Assembly: GCA_964019165.1 (NCBI GenBank)
Contig: OZ025273.1
Span: 1,632,501-1,696,500 of the forward strand
DNA length: 64,000 nt
Reading direction: 5' to 3'
From: Mastigias papua
Taxonomy: Eukaryota; Cnidaria; Scyphozoa; Rhizostomeae; Mastigiidae
The first letter of the stretch is position 1. Each line of letters opens with the position of its first letter. The notes under the pieces are model-generated. The model made no database searches. It worked only from the letters and a program-made list of their open reading frames with translations, and was not told where the DNA came from. Shown here in pieces: positions 1 through 14,014 of the stretch. The position numbers and the translations under genes were made by a program.

Positions 1-3000
1 TTCAATCTGCAATCAAAATCAATCACTTTCAAATTTGGTCATTTTACGGCAAAATACCAAGGCTATAGCCTTACTTTTTGGCCAAACATCGCTCATTTTC
101 ATCACTTTTCAATCTGCAATCAAAATCAATCACTTTCAAATTTGGTCATTTTACGGCAAAATACCAAGGCTATACCCTTACTTTTTGGCCAAACATCGCT
201 CATTTTCATCACTTTTCAATCTGCAATCAAAATCAATCACTGTCACTTTTGGTCATTTGTCGGCAAACTACCAATGTTATAGCCGTACTTTTTGGCCAAA
301 CGTCGCTCATTTTCATCACTTTTCAATCTGCAATCAAACTCAATCAATTTCAAATTTGGTCAGTTTACGGCAAAATACCAATGTTATAGCCTTACTTTTT
401 GGCCAACAATCGCTCATTTTCATCACTTTTCAATCTGCAATCAAAATCAATCACTGTCACTTTTGGTCATTTGTCGGGAAACATACCAAGGTTATAGCCT
501 TACTTTTTGGCCAACAATCGTTCATTTTCATCACTTTTCAATCTGCACTCACACTCAATCAATTTCAATTTTGGTCATTTTACGGCAAAATACCAAGGCT
601 ATAGCCTTACTTTTTGGCCAAAAATCGTTCATTTTCATCACTTTTCAATCTGCAGTCACACTCAATCAATTTCAATTTTGGTCATTTCTTGGCAAAAATA
701 CCAAGGTTATTGCCTTACTTTTTGGCCAAAAATCGCTCATTTTCATCACTTTTCAATCTGCAATCAAAATCAATCACTTTCAAATTTGGTCATTTTACGG
801 CAAAATACCAAGGCTATACCCTTACTTTTTGGCCAAACATCGCTCATTTTCATCACTTTTCAATCTGCAATCAAAATCAATCACTGTCACTTTTGGTCTT
901 TTTTCGGCAAACTACCAAGGCCATAGCCTTACTTTTTGGCCAAACATCGCTCATTTTCATCACTTTTCAGTCTGCAATCAAAATCAATCACTTTCAAATT
1001 TGGTCATTTTACGGCAAAATACCAAGGCTATAGCCTTACTTTTTGGCCAAACATCGCTCATTTTCATCACTTTTCAATCTGCAATCAAAATCAATCACTT
1101 TCAAATTTGGTCATTTTACGGCAAAATACCAAGGCTATACCCTTACTTTTTGGCCAAACATCGCTCATTTTCATCACTTTTCAATCTGCAATCAAAATCA
1201 ATCAATTTCAATCTTGGTCATTTCTCTGCAAACTACCAAGGTTATAGCCTTACTTTTTGGCCACAAATCGCTCATTTTCATCACTTTTCAATCTGCAATC
1301 AAAATCAATCTATTTCAATTTTGGTCATTTCTCGGCAAAATACCAAGGTTATAGCCTTACTATTTGGCCAAAAGTCGCTCATTGTCATCACTTGTCAATC
1401 TGCAATCAAAATCAATCACTTTCAAATTTGGTCATTTTACGGCAAAATACCAAGGCTATAGCCTTACTTTTTGGCCAACAATCGCTCATTTTCATCACTT
1501 TTCAATCTGCAATCAAAATCAATCATTGTCACTTTTGGTCATTTGTCGGGAAACATACCAAGGTTATAGCCTTACTTTTTGGCCAAAAATCGTTCATTTT
1601 CATCACTTTTCACTCTGCACTCACACTCAATCAATTTCAATTTTGGTCATTTTACGGCAAAATACCAAGGCTATACCCTTACTTTTTGGCCAAACATCGC
1701 TCATTTTGATCACTTTTCAATCTGCAATCAAAATCAATCACTGTCACTTTTGGTCATTTGTCGGCAAACTACCAATGTTATAGCCGTACTTTTTGGCCAA
1801 ACGTCGCTCATTTTCATCACTTTTCAATCTGCAATCAAAATCAATCAATTTCAAATTTGGTCATTTTACGGCAAAATACCAAGGCTATAGCCTTACTTTT
1901 TGGCCAACAATCGTTCACTTTCATCACTTTTCAATTTGCAATCAAAATCAATCACTGTCACCTTTGGTCATTTTTCGGCAAAAATACCAAGGTTATAGCC
2001 TTCTTTTTCGCCAAAAATCGCTGATTTTCATAATTTTTCAATCTGCAATCACAGTAAATCAATTTCAATTTTGGTCATTTATCGGCAAAAATACCAAGGC
2101 TATAGCCTTACTTTTTGGCCAAAAATCGTTCATTTCCATTACTTTTCAATCTGCAATCACAATCAATCAATTTCAATGTTGGTCATTTTACGGCAAAATA
2201 CCAAGGCTATAGCCTTACTTTTTGGCCAAACATCGCTCATTTTCATCACTTTTCAATCTGCAATCAAAATCAATCACTGGCACTTTTGGTCATTTCTCGG
2301 CAAAATACCAAGGTTATAGCCTTACTTTTTGGCCAAAAGTCGTTCATTTCCATCACTTTTCAATCTGCTATCAAAATCAATCAATTTCAATTTTGGTCAT
2401 TTCTCGGCAAAATACAAAGGTTATACCCTTACTTCTTGGCCAAACATCGCTCATTTGCATCACTTTTCAATCTGCAATCAAAATCAATCACTGTCACTTT
2501 TGGTCATTTGTCGGCAAACTACCAATGTTATAGCCTTACTTTTTGGCCAAACGTCGCTCATTTTCATCACTTTTCAATCTGCAATCACACTCAATCAATT
2601 TCAAATTTGGTCAATTTACGGCACAATACCAAGGCTATAGCCTTACTTTTTGGCCAACAATCGTTCACTTTCATCACTTTTCAATCTGCAATCAAAATCA
2701 ATCACTGTCACCTTTGGTCATTTTTCGGCAAAAATACCAAGGTTATAGCCTTACTTTTTGGCGAAACATCGCTGATTTTCATCACTTTTCAATCTGCAAT
2801 CACAGTAAATCAATTTCAATAGTGGTCATTTATCGGCAAAAATACCAAGGTTATACCCTTACTTTTTGGCCAAACATCGCTCATTTTCATCACTTTTCAA
2901 TCTGCAGTCACACTCAATCAATTTCAAATTTGGTCATTTTACGGCAAAATACCAAGGCTATAGCCTTACTTGTTGGCCAAACATCGCTCATTTTCATCAC

Positions 3001-3059
3001 TTTTCAATCTGCAGTCACACTCAATCAATTTCAAGTTTGGTCATTTTACGGCAAAATAC

Positions 3060-4560
3060 CAAGGCTATAGCCTTACTTTTTGGCCAAAAATCGCTCATTT
3101 CCATCACTTTTCAATCAGCAGTCACACTCAATCAATGTCAATTTTGGTCATTTTTCGGCAAAATACCAAGGTTATAGCCTTACTATTTGGCCAAACATCG
3201 CTCATTTTCATCACTTTTCAATCCGCAATCAAAATCAATCGATTTCAAGTTTGGTCATTTTTCGGCAAACTACCACGGTTATAGCCTTACTATTTGGCTA
3301 CACATCGCTCATTTTCATCACTTTTCAATCCGCAATCAAAATCAATCGATTTCAAGTTTGGTCATTTGTCGGCAAAATACCAAGGTTATAGCCTTACTAC
3401 TTGGCCAAAAATCGCTCATTTTCATCACTTTTCAAGCTGCAGTCACACTCAATCAATTTCAAATTTGGTCATTTTTCGGCAAAAATACCAATGTTATAGC
3501 CTTACTTTTTGGCCAAACGTCGCTCATTTCCATCACTTTTCAATCTGCAATCAAAATCAATCAATTTCAAATTTGGTCATTTTACGGCAAAATACCAAGG
3601 CTATAGCCTTACTTCTTTGCCAACAATCGTTCACTTTCATCACTTTTCAATCTGCAATCAAAATCAATCACTGTCACCTTTGGTCATTTTTCGGCAAAAA
3701 TACCAAGGTTATAGCCTTACTTTTTGGCCAAACATCGCTCATTTTCATCACTTTTCAATCTGCAATCACAGTCAATCAATGTCAATTTTGGTCATTTATC
3801 GGCAAAATACCAAGGCTATAGCCTTACTTTTTGGCCAAAAATCGCTCATTTCCATCACTTTTCAATCAGCAGTCACACTCAATCAATGTCAATTTTGGTC
3901 ATTTTTCGGCAAAATACCAAGGTTATAGCCTTACTATTTGGCCAAACATCGCTCAGTTTCATCACTTTTCAATCCGCAATCAAAATCAATCGATTTCAAG
4001 TTTGGTCATTTTTCGGCAAACTACCACGGTTATAGCCTTACTATTTGGCTACACATCGCTCATTTTCATCACTTTTCAATCCGCAATCAAAATCAATCGA
4101 TTTCAAGTTTGGTCATTTGTCGGCAAAATACCAAGGTTATAGCCTTACTATTTGGCCAAAAATCGCTCATTTTCATCACTTTTCAAGCTGCAGTCACACT
4201 CAATCAATTTCAAATTTGGTCATTTTTCGGCAAAAATACCAATGTTATAGCCTTACTTTTTGGCCAAACGTCGCTCATTTCCATCACTTTTCAATCTGCA
4301 ATCAAAATCAATCAATTTCAAATTTGGTCAGTTTACGGCAAAATACCAAGGCTATAGCCTTACTTCTTTGCCAACAATCGTTCACTTTCATCACTTTTCA
4401 ATCTGCAATCAAAATCAATCACTGTCACCTTTGGTCATTTTTCGGCAAAAATACCAAGGTTATAGCCTTACTTTTTGGCCAAAAATCGCTCATTTTCATC
4501 ACTTTTCAATCTGCAATCACAGTCAATCAATTTCAATTTTGGTCATTTATCGGCAAAAAT
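3060..4560 (+). repeat. 751-bp higher-order satellite duplication
   Basis: A seven-monomer block is repeated once in tandem with an offset of 751 bp, about 3060-3810 and 3811-4560. Rare variants such as TCAATCAGCAGTCAC (3112 and 3863) and GGCTACACATCGC (3296 and 4047) recur at exactly this offset. A few substitutions separate the copies. Confidence 0.85.
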
Positions 4561-5229
4561 ACCAAGGTTTTAGCCTTACTTTTTGGCCAAACATCGCTCA
4601 TTTTCATCACTTTTCAATCTGCAGTCACACTCAATCAATTTCAAATTTGGTCATTTTACGGCAAAATGCCAACGCTATAGCCTTACTTTTTGGCCAAACA
4701 TCGCTCATTCTCATCACTTTTCAATCAGAAATCAAATTCAAAACCTGTCACTTCTGGTCATTTAACTTCAAAACTACCAAGGTTATAACCTTACTATTTC
4801 GCCAAAAAGCGCTCATGTTCATCACTTTTCAATCCGCAATCAAAATCAATCGATTACAAGTTTGGTCATTTTTCGGCAAACTACCAATGTTATAGCCTTA
4901 CTTTTTGGCCAAACGTCGCTCATTTTCATCACTTTTCAATCTGCAATCAAAATCAATCAATTTCAAATTTGGTCATTTTACGGCAAAATACCAAGGCTAT
5001 AGCATTACTTTTTGGCCAACAATCGTTCACTTTCATCACTTTTCAATCTCCAATCAAAATCAATCACTGTCACTTTTGGTCATTTGTCGGCAAACATACC
5101 AAGGTTATAGCCTTCCTTTTTGGCCAAACATCGCTCATTTTCATCACTTTTCAATCTGCAGTCACACTCAATCAATTTCAATTTTGGTCATTTTGCGGCA
5201 AAATGCCAATGTTATAGCCTTACTTTTTG

Positions 5230-6075
5230 GCCAACGATCGCTCATTGTCATCATTTCTCAATCTGCAATCAAAATCAACAACTGTCACTTTTGGTCATTT
5301 TTCGGCAAACTACCAAGGTTATAGCCTTACTTTTTGGCCAAAAATCGTTCAGTTTCATCACTTTTCAAACTGAAATCAAACTCAACATCTGTCACTTTTG
5401 GTCATTTTTCGGCAAACTACCAAGGTTATACCCTTACTTTTTGGCCAACAATCGTTCACTTTCATCACTTTTCAATCTGCAATCAAAATCAATCACTGGC
5501 ACTTTTGGTCATTTCTCGGCAAAATACCAAGGTTATAGCCTTACTTTTTGGCCAACAATCGTTCATTTCCATCACTTTTCAATCTGCAGTCACACTCAAT
5601 CAATTTCAATTTTGGTCATTTATCTGCAAAATACCAAGGTTATAGCCTTACTTTTTGGCCAACGATCGCTCATTGTCATCATTTCTCAATCTGCAATCAA
5701 AATCAACAACTGTCACTTTTGGTCATTTTTCGGCAAACTACCAAGGTTATACCCTTACTTTTTGGCCAAAAATCGTTCAGTTTCATCACTTTTCAAACTG
5801 AAATCAAACTCAACATCTGTCACTTTTGGTCATTTTTCGGCAAACTACCAAGGTTATACCCTTACTTTTTGGCCAACAATCGTTCACTTTCATCACTTTT
5901 CAATCTGCAATCAAAATCAGTCACTGGCACTTTTGGTCATTTCTCGGCAAAATACCAAGGTTATAGCCTTACTTTTTGGCCAACAATCGTTCATTTCCAT
6001 CACTTTTCAATCTGCAGTCACACTCAATCAATTTCAATTTTGGTCATTTATCTGCAAAATACCAAGGTTATAGCC
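5230..6075 (+). repeat. 428-bp higher-order satellite duplication
   Basis: A four-monomer block is repeated at an offset of about 428 bp. It includes an unusual monomer with TTTTCAAACTGAAATCAAAC and CAACATCTGTCAC, present near 5360 and near 5790. The flanking monomers match as well. Confidence 0.75.
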
Positions 6076-7169
6076 TTACTTTTTGGCCAAACATCGCTCA
6101 TTTTCATCACTTTTCAATCCGCAATCAAAATCAATCGATTTCAAGTTTGGTCATTTTTCGGCAAACTACCAAGGCTATAGCCTTTCTTGTTGGCCAACAA
6201 TCGTTCACTTTCATCACTTTTCAATCTGCAATCAAAATCAATCACTGTCACCTTTGGTCATTTATCGGCAAAAATACCAAGGTTATAGCCTTACTTTTTG
6301 GCCAAACATCGCTCATTTTCATCACTTTTCAATCTGCAATCAAAATCAATCACTTTCAAATTTGGTCATTTTAGGGCAAAACACAAAGGCTATACCCTTA
6401 CTTCTTGGCCAAACATCGCTCATTTTCATCACTTTTCAATCTGCAATCAAAATCAATCCCTGTCACTTTTGATCATTTCTCGGCAAAATACTAAGGTTAT
6501 AGCCTTACTATTTGGCCAACAATCGCTCATTTTCATCACTTTTCAATCTGAAATCAAAATCAATCACTGTCACTTTTGGTCATTTGTCGGCAAACTACCA
6601 ATGTTATAGCCTTACTTTTTGGCGGAAAGTCGCTCATTTTCATCACTTTTCAATCTGCAATCAAAATCAACCAATGTCAACTTTGGTCATTTTACGGCAA
6701 AAATGCCAAGGTTATAGCCTTACTTTTTGGCCAAACATCGCTCATTTTCATCACTTTTCAATCTGCAATCAGAATCAATCACTGTCACTTTTGGTCATTT
6801 GTCGGCAAACTACCAAGGTTATAGCCTTACTCTTTGGCCAAAAATCGCTCATTTTCATCACTTTTCAATCTGCAATCAAAATCAACCAATTTCAAATTTG
6901 GTCATTTTACGGCAAAAATGCCAAGGTTATAGCCTTACTTTTTGGCCAAACATCGCTCATTGTCATCACTTGTCAATCTGCTGTCACACTCAATCAATTT
7001 CAAATTTGGTCATTTTACAGCAAAATACCAAGGCTATAGCCTTAGTTTTTGGCCAAAACTCGCTCATTTTCATCACTTTTCAATCTGCAATCAAAATCAA
7101 TCACTGTCACTTTTGGTCATTTTTCGGCAAACTACCAAGGTTATATCCTTACTTTTTGGCCAACAATCG

Positions 7170-8460
7170 TTCATTTTCATCACTTTTCAATCTGCAATCA
7201 AAATCAATCACTGTCACTTTTGGTCATTTCTCGGCAAAATACCAAGGTTATAGCCTTATTATTTGGCCAAAATCGCTCATTGTCATCACTTTTCAATCTG
7301 CAATCAAAATCAATCACTGTCACTGTTGGTCATTTGTCGGCAAACTACCAATGTTATAGCCTTACTGTTTGGCCAAAAGTCGCTCATTTTCATCACTTTT
7401 CAATCTGCAGTCACACTCAATCAATTTCAAATTTGGTCATTTTACGGCAAAATACAAAGGCTATAACCTTACTATTCGGCCACAAATGGCTCATTTTCAT
7501 CACTTTTCAATCTGCAATCAAAATCACTCACTGTCACCTGTGTTCATTTTTCGGCATAAATACCAAGGTTATAGGCTTACTTTTTGGCCAAAAATCGCTC
7601 ATTGTCATCACTTTTCAATCTGGAATCACAGTAAATCAATTTCAATTTTGGTCATTTATCGGCAATAATACCAAGGTTATAGCCTTACTTTTTGGCCAAA
7701 CATCGCTCATTTTCATCACTTTTCAATCTGCAATCAAAATCAATCACTGTCACTTTTGGTCATTTGTCGGCAAACTACCAATGTTATAGCCTTACTGTTT
7801 GGCCAAAAGTCGCTCATTTTCATCACTTTTCAATCTGCAATCACAATCAATCCCTGTCACTTTTGATCATTTCTCGGCAAAATACTAAGGTTACAGCCTT
7901 ACTATTTGGCCAACAATCGCTCATTTTCATCACTTTTCAATCTGCAATCAAAATCAATCACTGTCACTTTTGGTCATTTCTCGGCAAAATACCAAGGTTA
8001 TAGCCTTACTATTTGGCCAAAATCGCTCATTGTCATCACTTTTCAATCTGCAATCAAAATCAATCACTGTCACTTTTGGTCATTTGTCGGCAAACTACCA
8101 ATGTTATAGCCTTACTTTTTGGCCAAAAGTCGCTCATTTTCATCACTTTTCAATCTGCAGTCACACTCAATCAATTTCAAATTTGGTCATTTTACGGCAA
8201 AATACCAAGGCTATAACCTTACTATTCGGCCACAAATGGCTCATTTTCATCACTTTTCAATCTGCAATCAAAATCACTCACTGTCATCTGTGTTCATTTT
8301 TCGGCATAAATACCAAGGTTATAGGCTTACTTTTTGGCCAAAAATCGCTCATTGTCATCACTTGTCAATCTGCAATCACAGTAAATCAATTTCAATTTTA
8401 CTCATTTATCGGCAATAATACCAAGGTTATAGCCTTACTTTTTGGCCAAACATCGCTCAT
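7170..8460 (+). repeat. 750-bp offset satellite duplication
   Basis: Segment about 7170-7710 matches about 7920-8460 at an offset of 750 bp. Both contain a short monomer with GGCCAAAATCGCTCATTGTC (7264 and 8014) and a variant with CTATTCGGCCACAAATGGC (7472 and 8222). The match breaks down after about 8460. Confidence 0.75.
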
Positions 8461-9720
8461 TTTCATCACTTTTCAATCTGCAGTCACACTCAATCAATTT
8501 CAAATTTGGTCATTTTACGGCAAAATACCAAGGCTATAGCCTTACTCTTTGGCCAACAATCGCTCATTTCCATCACTTTTCAATCTGCAATGAAAATCAA
8601 TCCATTTCAAATTTGGTCATTTTACGGCAAAATACCAAGGTTATAGCCTTACTATTTGGCCACAAATCAATCAGTTTCATCACTTTTCAATCTGCAATCA
8701 AAATCAATCACTGTCACTTTTGGTCATTTCTCGGCAAAATACCAAGGTTATAGCCTTACTATTTGGCCAAAAATCGCTCATTTTCATCACTTTTCAATCT
8801 GCAATCAAAATCAATCACTGTCACTTTTGTTCATTTGTCGGCAACCTACCAATGTTATAGCCTTACTTTTTGTCCAAAAGTCACTCATTTTCATCACTTT
8901 TCAATCTGCAATCAAAATCAATCAATTTCAAATTTGGTCATTTTACGGCAAAATACCAAGGCTATAGCCTTAGTTTTTGGCCAAAACTCGCTCATTTTCA
9001 TCACTTTTCAATCTGCAATCAAAATCAATCACTGTCACTTTTGGTCATTTGTCGGCAAACTACCAATGTTATAGCCTTACTTTTTGGCCAAAAGTCGCTC
9101 ATTTTCATCACTTTTCAATCTGCAATCAAAATCACTCAATTTCAAATTTGGTCATTTTACGGCAAACTACCAAGGTTATAGCCTTACATTTTGGCCAAAA
9201 ATCGCTCATTTTCATCACTTTTCGATCTGCACCCAAAATCAATCACTGTCACTGTTGGTCATTTGTCGGCAAACTACCAAGGTTATAGCCTTACTTTTTG
9301 GCCAACAATCGTTCATTTTCATCACTTTTCAATCTGCAATCAACATCAATCACTGTCACCTTTGGTCATTTTTCGGCAAAAATACCAAGGTTATAGCCTT
9401 ACTTTTTAGCCAAAAATCGCTCATTGTCATCACTTTTCAATCTGCAATCACAGTAAATCAATTTCAATAGTGGTCATTTATCGGCAAAAATACCAAGGTT
9501 ATAGCCTTACTTTTTGGCCAAACATCGCTAATTTTCATCACTTTTCAATCTGCAGTCACACTCAATCAATTTCAAATTTCGTCATTTTACTGCAAAAATA
9601 CCAAGGTTATAGCCTTACTTTTTGCCCAAACGTCGCTCATTTTCATCACTTTTCAATCTGCAATCAAAATCAATCACTTTCAAATTTGGTCATTTTACGG
9701 CAAACTACCAAGGTTATAGC

Positions 9721-11870
9721 CTTACATTTTGGCCAAAAATCGCTCATTTTCATCACTTTTCGATCTGCACCCAAAATCAATCACTGTCACTGTTGGTCAT
9801 TTGTCGGCAAACTACCAAGGTTATAGCCTTACTTTTTGGCCAACAATCGTTCATTTTCATCACTTTTCAATCTGCAATCAAAATCAATCACTGTCACTTT
9901 TGGTCATTTGTCGGCAAACTACCAATGTTATAGCCTTACTTTTTGGCCAACAATCGTTCATTTTCATCACTTTTCAATCTGCAATCAAAATCAATCACTG
10001 TCACCTTTGGTCATTTTTCGGCAAAAATACCAAGGTTATAGCCTTACTTTTTGGCCAAACATCGCTAATTTTCATCACTTTTCAATCTGCAGTCACACTC
10101 AATCAATTTCAAATTTCGTCATTTTACTGCAAAAATACCAAGGTTATAGCCTTACTTTTTGCCCAAACGTCGCTCATTTTCATCACTTTTCAATCTGCAA
10201 TCAAAATCAATCACTTTCAAATTTGGTCATTTTACGGCAAAATACCAAGGCTATTGCCTTAGTTTTTGGCCAAAACTCGCTCATTTTGATCACTTGTCAA
10301 TCTGCAATCAAAATCAATCACTGTCACTTTTGGTCATTTTTCGGCAAACTACCAAGGTTATAGCCTTACTTTTTGGCCAACAATCGTTCATTTTCATCAC
10401 TTTTCAATCTGCAATCACAGTAAATCGATTTCAAATTTGGTCATTTATCGGCAAAAATACCAAGGTTATAGCCTTACTTTTCGGCCAAACATCGCTCATT
10501 TTCATCACTTTTCAATCTGCAGTCACACTCAATCAATTTCAAATTTCGTCATTTTACGGCAAAATACCAAGGTTATAGCCTTACTTTTTGGCCAACAATC
10601 GTTCATTTTCATCACTTTTCAATCTGCAAGCAAAATCAATCACTGTCAGCTTTGGTCATTTTTCGGCAAAAATACCAAGGTTATAGCCTTACTTTTTGGC
10701 CAAAAATCGCTGATTTTCGTCACTGTTCAATCTGCAATCACAGTAAATCAATTTCAATTTTGGTCATTTATCGGCAAAAGTACCAAGGTTATAGCCTTAC
10801 ATTTTGGCCAAAAATCGCTCATTTTCATCACTTTTCGATCTGCACCCAAAATCAATCACTGTCACTGTTGGTCATTTGTCGGCAAACTACCAAGGTTATA
10901 GCCTTACTTTTTGGCCAACAATCGTTCATTTTCATCACTTTTCAATCTGCAATCAAAATCAATCACTGTCACTTTTGGTCATTTGTCGGCAAACTACCAA
11001 TGTTATAGCCTTACTTTTTGGCCAACAATCGTTCATTTTCATCACTTTTCAATCTGCAATCAAAATCAATCACTGTCACCTTTGGTCATTTTTCGGCAAA
11101 AATACCAAGGTTATAGCCTTACTTTTTGGCCAAACATCGCTAATTTTCATCACTTTTCAATCTGCAGTCACACTCAATCAATTTCAAATTTCGTCATTTT
11201 ACTGCAAAAATACCAAGGTTATAGCCTTACTTTTTGCCCAAACGTCGCTCATTTTCATCACTTTTCAATCTGCAATCAAAATCAATCACTTTCAAATTTG
11301 GTCATTTTACGGCAAAATACCAAGGCTATTGCCTTAGTTTTTGGCCAAAACTCGCTCATTTTGATCACTTGTCAATCCGCAATCAAAATCAATCACTGTC
11401 ACTTTTGGTCATTTTTCGGCAAACTACCAAGGTTATAGCCTTACTTTTTGGCCAACAATCGTTCATTTTCATCACTTTTCAATCTGCAATCACAGTAAAT
11501 CGATTTCAAATTTGGTCATTTATCGGCAAAAATACCAAGGTTATAGCCTTACTTTTCGGCCAAACATCGCTCATTTTCATCACTTTTCAATCTGCAGTCA
11601 CACTCAATCAATTTCAAATTTCGTCATTTTACGGCAAAATACCAAGGTTATAGCCTTACTTTTTGGCCAACAATCGTTCATTTTCATCACTTTTCAATCT
11701 GCAATCAAAATCAATCACTGTCAGCTTTGGTCATTTTTCGGCAAAAATACCAAGGTTATAGCCTTACTTTTTGGCCAAAAATCGCTGATTTTCGTCACTG
11801 TTCAATCTGCAATCACAGTAAATCAATTTCAATTTTGGTCATTTATCGGCAAAAGTACCAAGGTTATAGC
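9721..11870 (+). repeat. 1075-bp higher-order satellite unit, two tandem copies
   Basis: Ten monomers repeat at an offset of 1075 bp, 9721-10795 and 10796-11870. Each copy begins with a private monomer carrying CCTTACATTTTGGCC and TTTTCGATCTGCACCCAAAA. The same monomer also occurs at about 9183, which suggests an earlier 538-bp step. The pair is carried inside the 4294-bp unit, so it recurs at 14015-16164. A diagnostic difference (GCAAGCAAAA at 10626, GCAATCAAAA at 11701) is reproduced in the second 4294-bp copy. Confidence 0.88.
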
Positions 11871-14014
11871 CTTACTTTTTGGCCAAAAATCGCTCAATTT
11901 CATCACTTTTCAATCTGCAATCAAAATCAATCACTTTCAAATTTGGTCATTTTACGGCAAAATACCAAGGCTATAGCCTTACTTTTTGGCCAAACATCGC
12001 TAATTTTCATCACTGTTCAATCTGCAATCAAAATCAATCACTGTCAGTTTTTGTCATTTGTCGGCAAACTACCAATGTTATAGCCTTACTTTTTGGCCAA
12101 AAGTCGCTCATTTTCATCACTTTTCAATAAGCAATCAAAATCAATCACTGTCACCTTTGGTCATTTGTCGGCAAACTACCAAGGCTATAGCCTTACTTTT
12201 TAGCCAAACATCGCTCATTTTCATCACTTTTCAATCTGCAATCAAAATCAATCACTGTCACTTTTGGTCATTTCTCGGCAAAATACCAAGGTTATAGCCT
12301 TACTATTTGGCCAAAATCGCTCATTGTCATCACTTTTCAATCTGCAATCAAAATCAATCACTGTCACTTTTGGTCATTTGTCGGCAAACTACCAATGTTA
12401 TAGCCTTACTTTTTGGCCAAAAGTCGCTCATTTTCATCACTTTTCAATCTGCAGTCACACTCAATCAATTTCAAATTTGGTCATTTTACGGCAAAATACC
12501 AAGGCTATAACCTTACTATTCGGCCACAAATGGCTCATTTTCATCACTTTTCAATCTGCAATCAAAATCACTCACTGTCATCTGTGTTCATTTTTCGGCA
12601 TAAATACCAAGGTTATAGGCTTACTTTTTGGCCAAAAATCGCTCATTGTCATCACTTGTCAATCTGCAATCACAGTAAATCAATTTCAATTTTACTCATT
12701 TATCGGCAATAATACCAAGGTTATAGCCTTACTTTTTGGCCAAACATCGCTCATTTTCATCACTTTTCAATCTGCAGTCACACTCAATCAATTTCAAATT
12801 TGGTCATTTTACGGCAAAATACCAAGGCTATAGCCTTACTCTTTGGCCAACAATCGCTCATTTCCATCACTTTTCAATCTGCAATGAAAATCAATCCATT
12901 TCAAATTTGGTCATTTTACGGCAAAATACCAAGGTTATAGCCTTACTATTTGGCCACAAATCAATCAGTTTCATCACTTTTCAATCTGCAATCAAAATCA
13001 ATCACTGTCACTTTTGGTCATTTCTCGGCAAAATACCAAGGTTATAGCCTTACTATTTGGCCAAAAATCGCTCATTTTCATCACTTTTCAATCTGCAATC
13101 AAAATCAATCACTGTCACTTTTGTTCATTTGTCGGCAACCTACCAATGTTATAGCCTTACTTTTTGTCCAAAAGTCACTCATTTTCATCACTTTTCAATC
13201 TGCAATCAAAATCAATCAATTTCAAATTTGGTCATTTTACGGCAAAATACCAAGGCTATAGCCTTAGTTTTTGGCCAAAACTCGCTCATTTTCATCACTT
13301 TTCAATCTGCAATCAAAATCAATCACTGTCACTTTTGGTCATTTGTCGGCAAACTACCAATGTTATAGCCTTACTTTTTGGCCAAAAGTCGCTCATTTTC
13401 ATCACTTTTCAATCTGCAATCAAAATCACTCAATTTCAAATTTGGTCATTTTACGGCAAACTACCAAGGTTATAGCCTTACATTTTGGCCAAAAATCGCT
13501 CATTTTCATCACTTTTCGATCTGCACCCAAAATCAATCACTGTCACTGTTGGTCATTTGTCGGCAAACTACCAAGGTTATAGCCTTACTTTTTGGCCAAC
13601 AATCGTTCATTTTCATCACTTTTCAATCTGCAATCAACATCAATCACTGTCACCTTTGGTCATTTTTCGGCAAAAATACCAAGGTTATAGCCTTACTTTT
13701 TAGCCAAAAATCGCTCATTGTCATCACTTTTCAATCTGCAATCACAGTAAATCAATTTCAATAGTGGTCATTTATCGGCAAAAATACCAAGGTTATAGCC
13801 TTACTTTTTGGCCAAACATCGCTAATTTTCATCACTTTTCAATCTGCAGTCACACTCAATCAATTTCAAATTTCGTCATTTTACTGCAAAAATACCAAGG
13901 TTATAGCCTTACTTTTTGCCCAAACGTCGCTCATTTTCATCACTTTTCAATCTGCAATCAAAATCAATCACTTTCAAATTTGGTCATTTTACGGCAAACT
14001 ACCAAGGTTATAGC

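Noticed and set aside
292..1461. 389-codon plus-strand open frame, and about 100 similar ones across the satellite
   Set aside because: They are the 107-bp satellite read in rotating frames. Starts are TTG, the peptides are the same three monomer translations over and over, and the opposite strand has no comparable frames.
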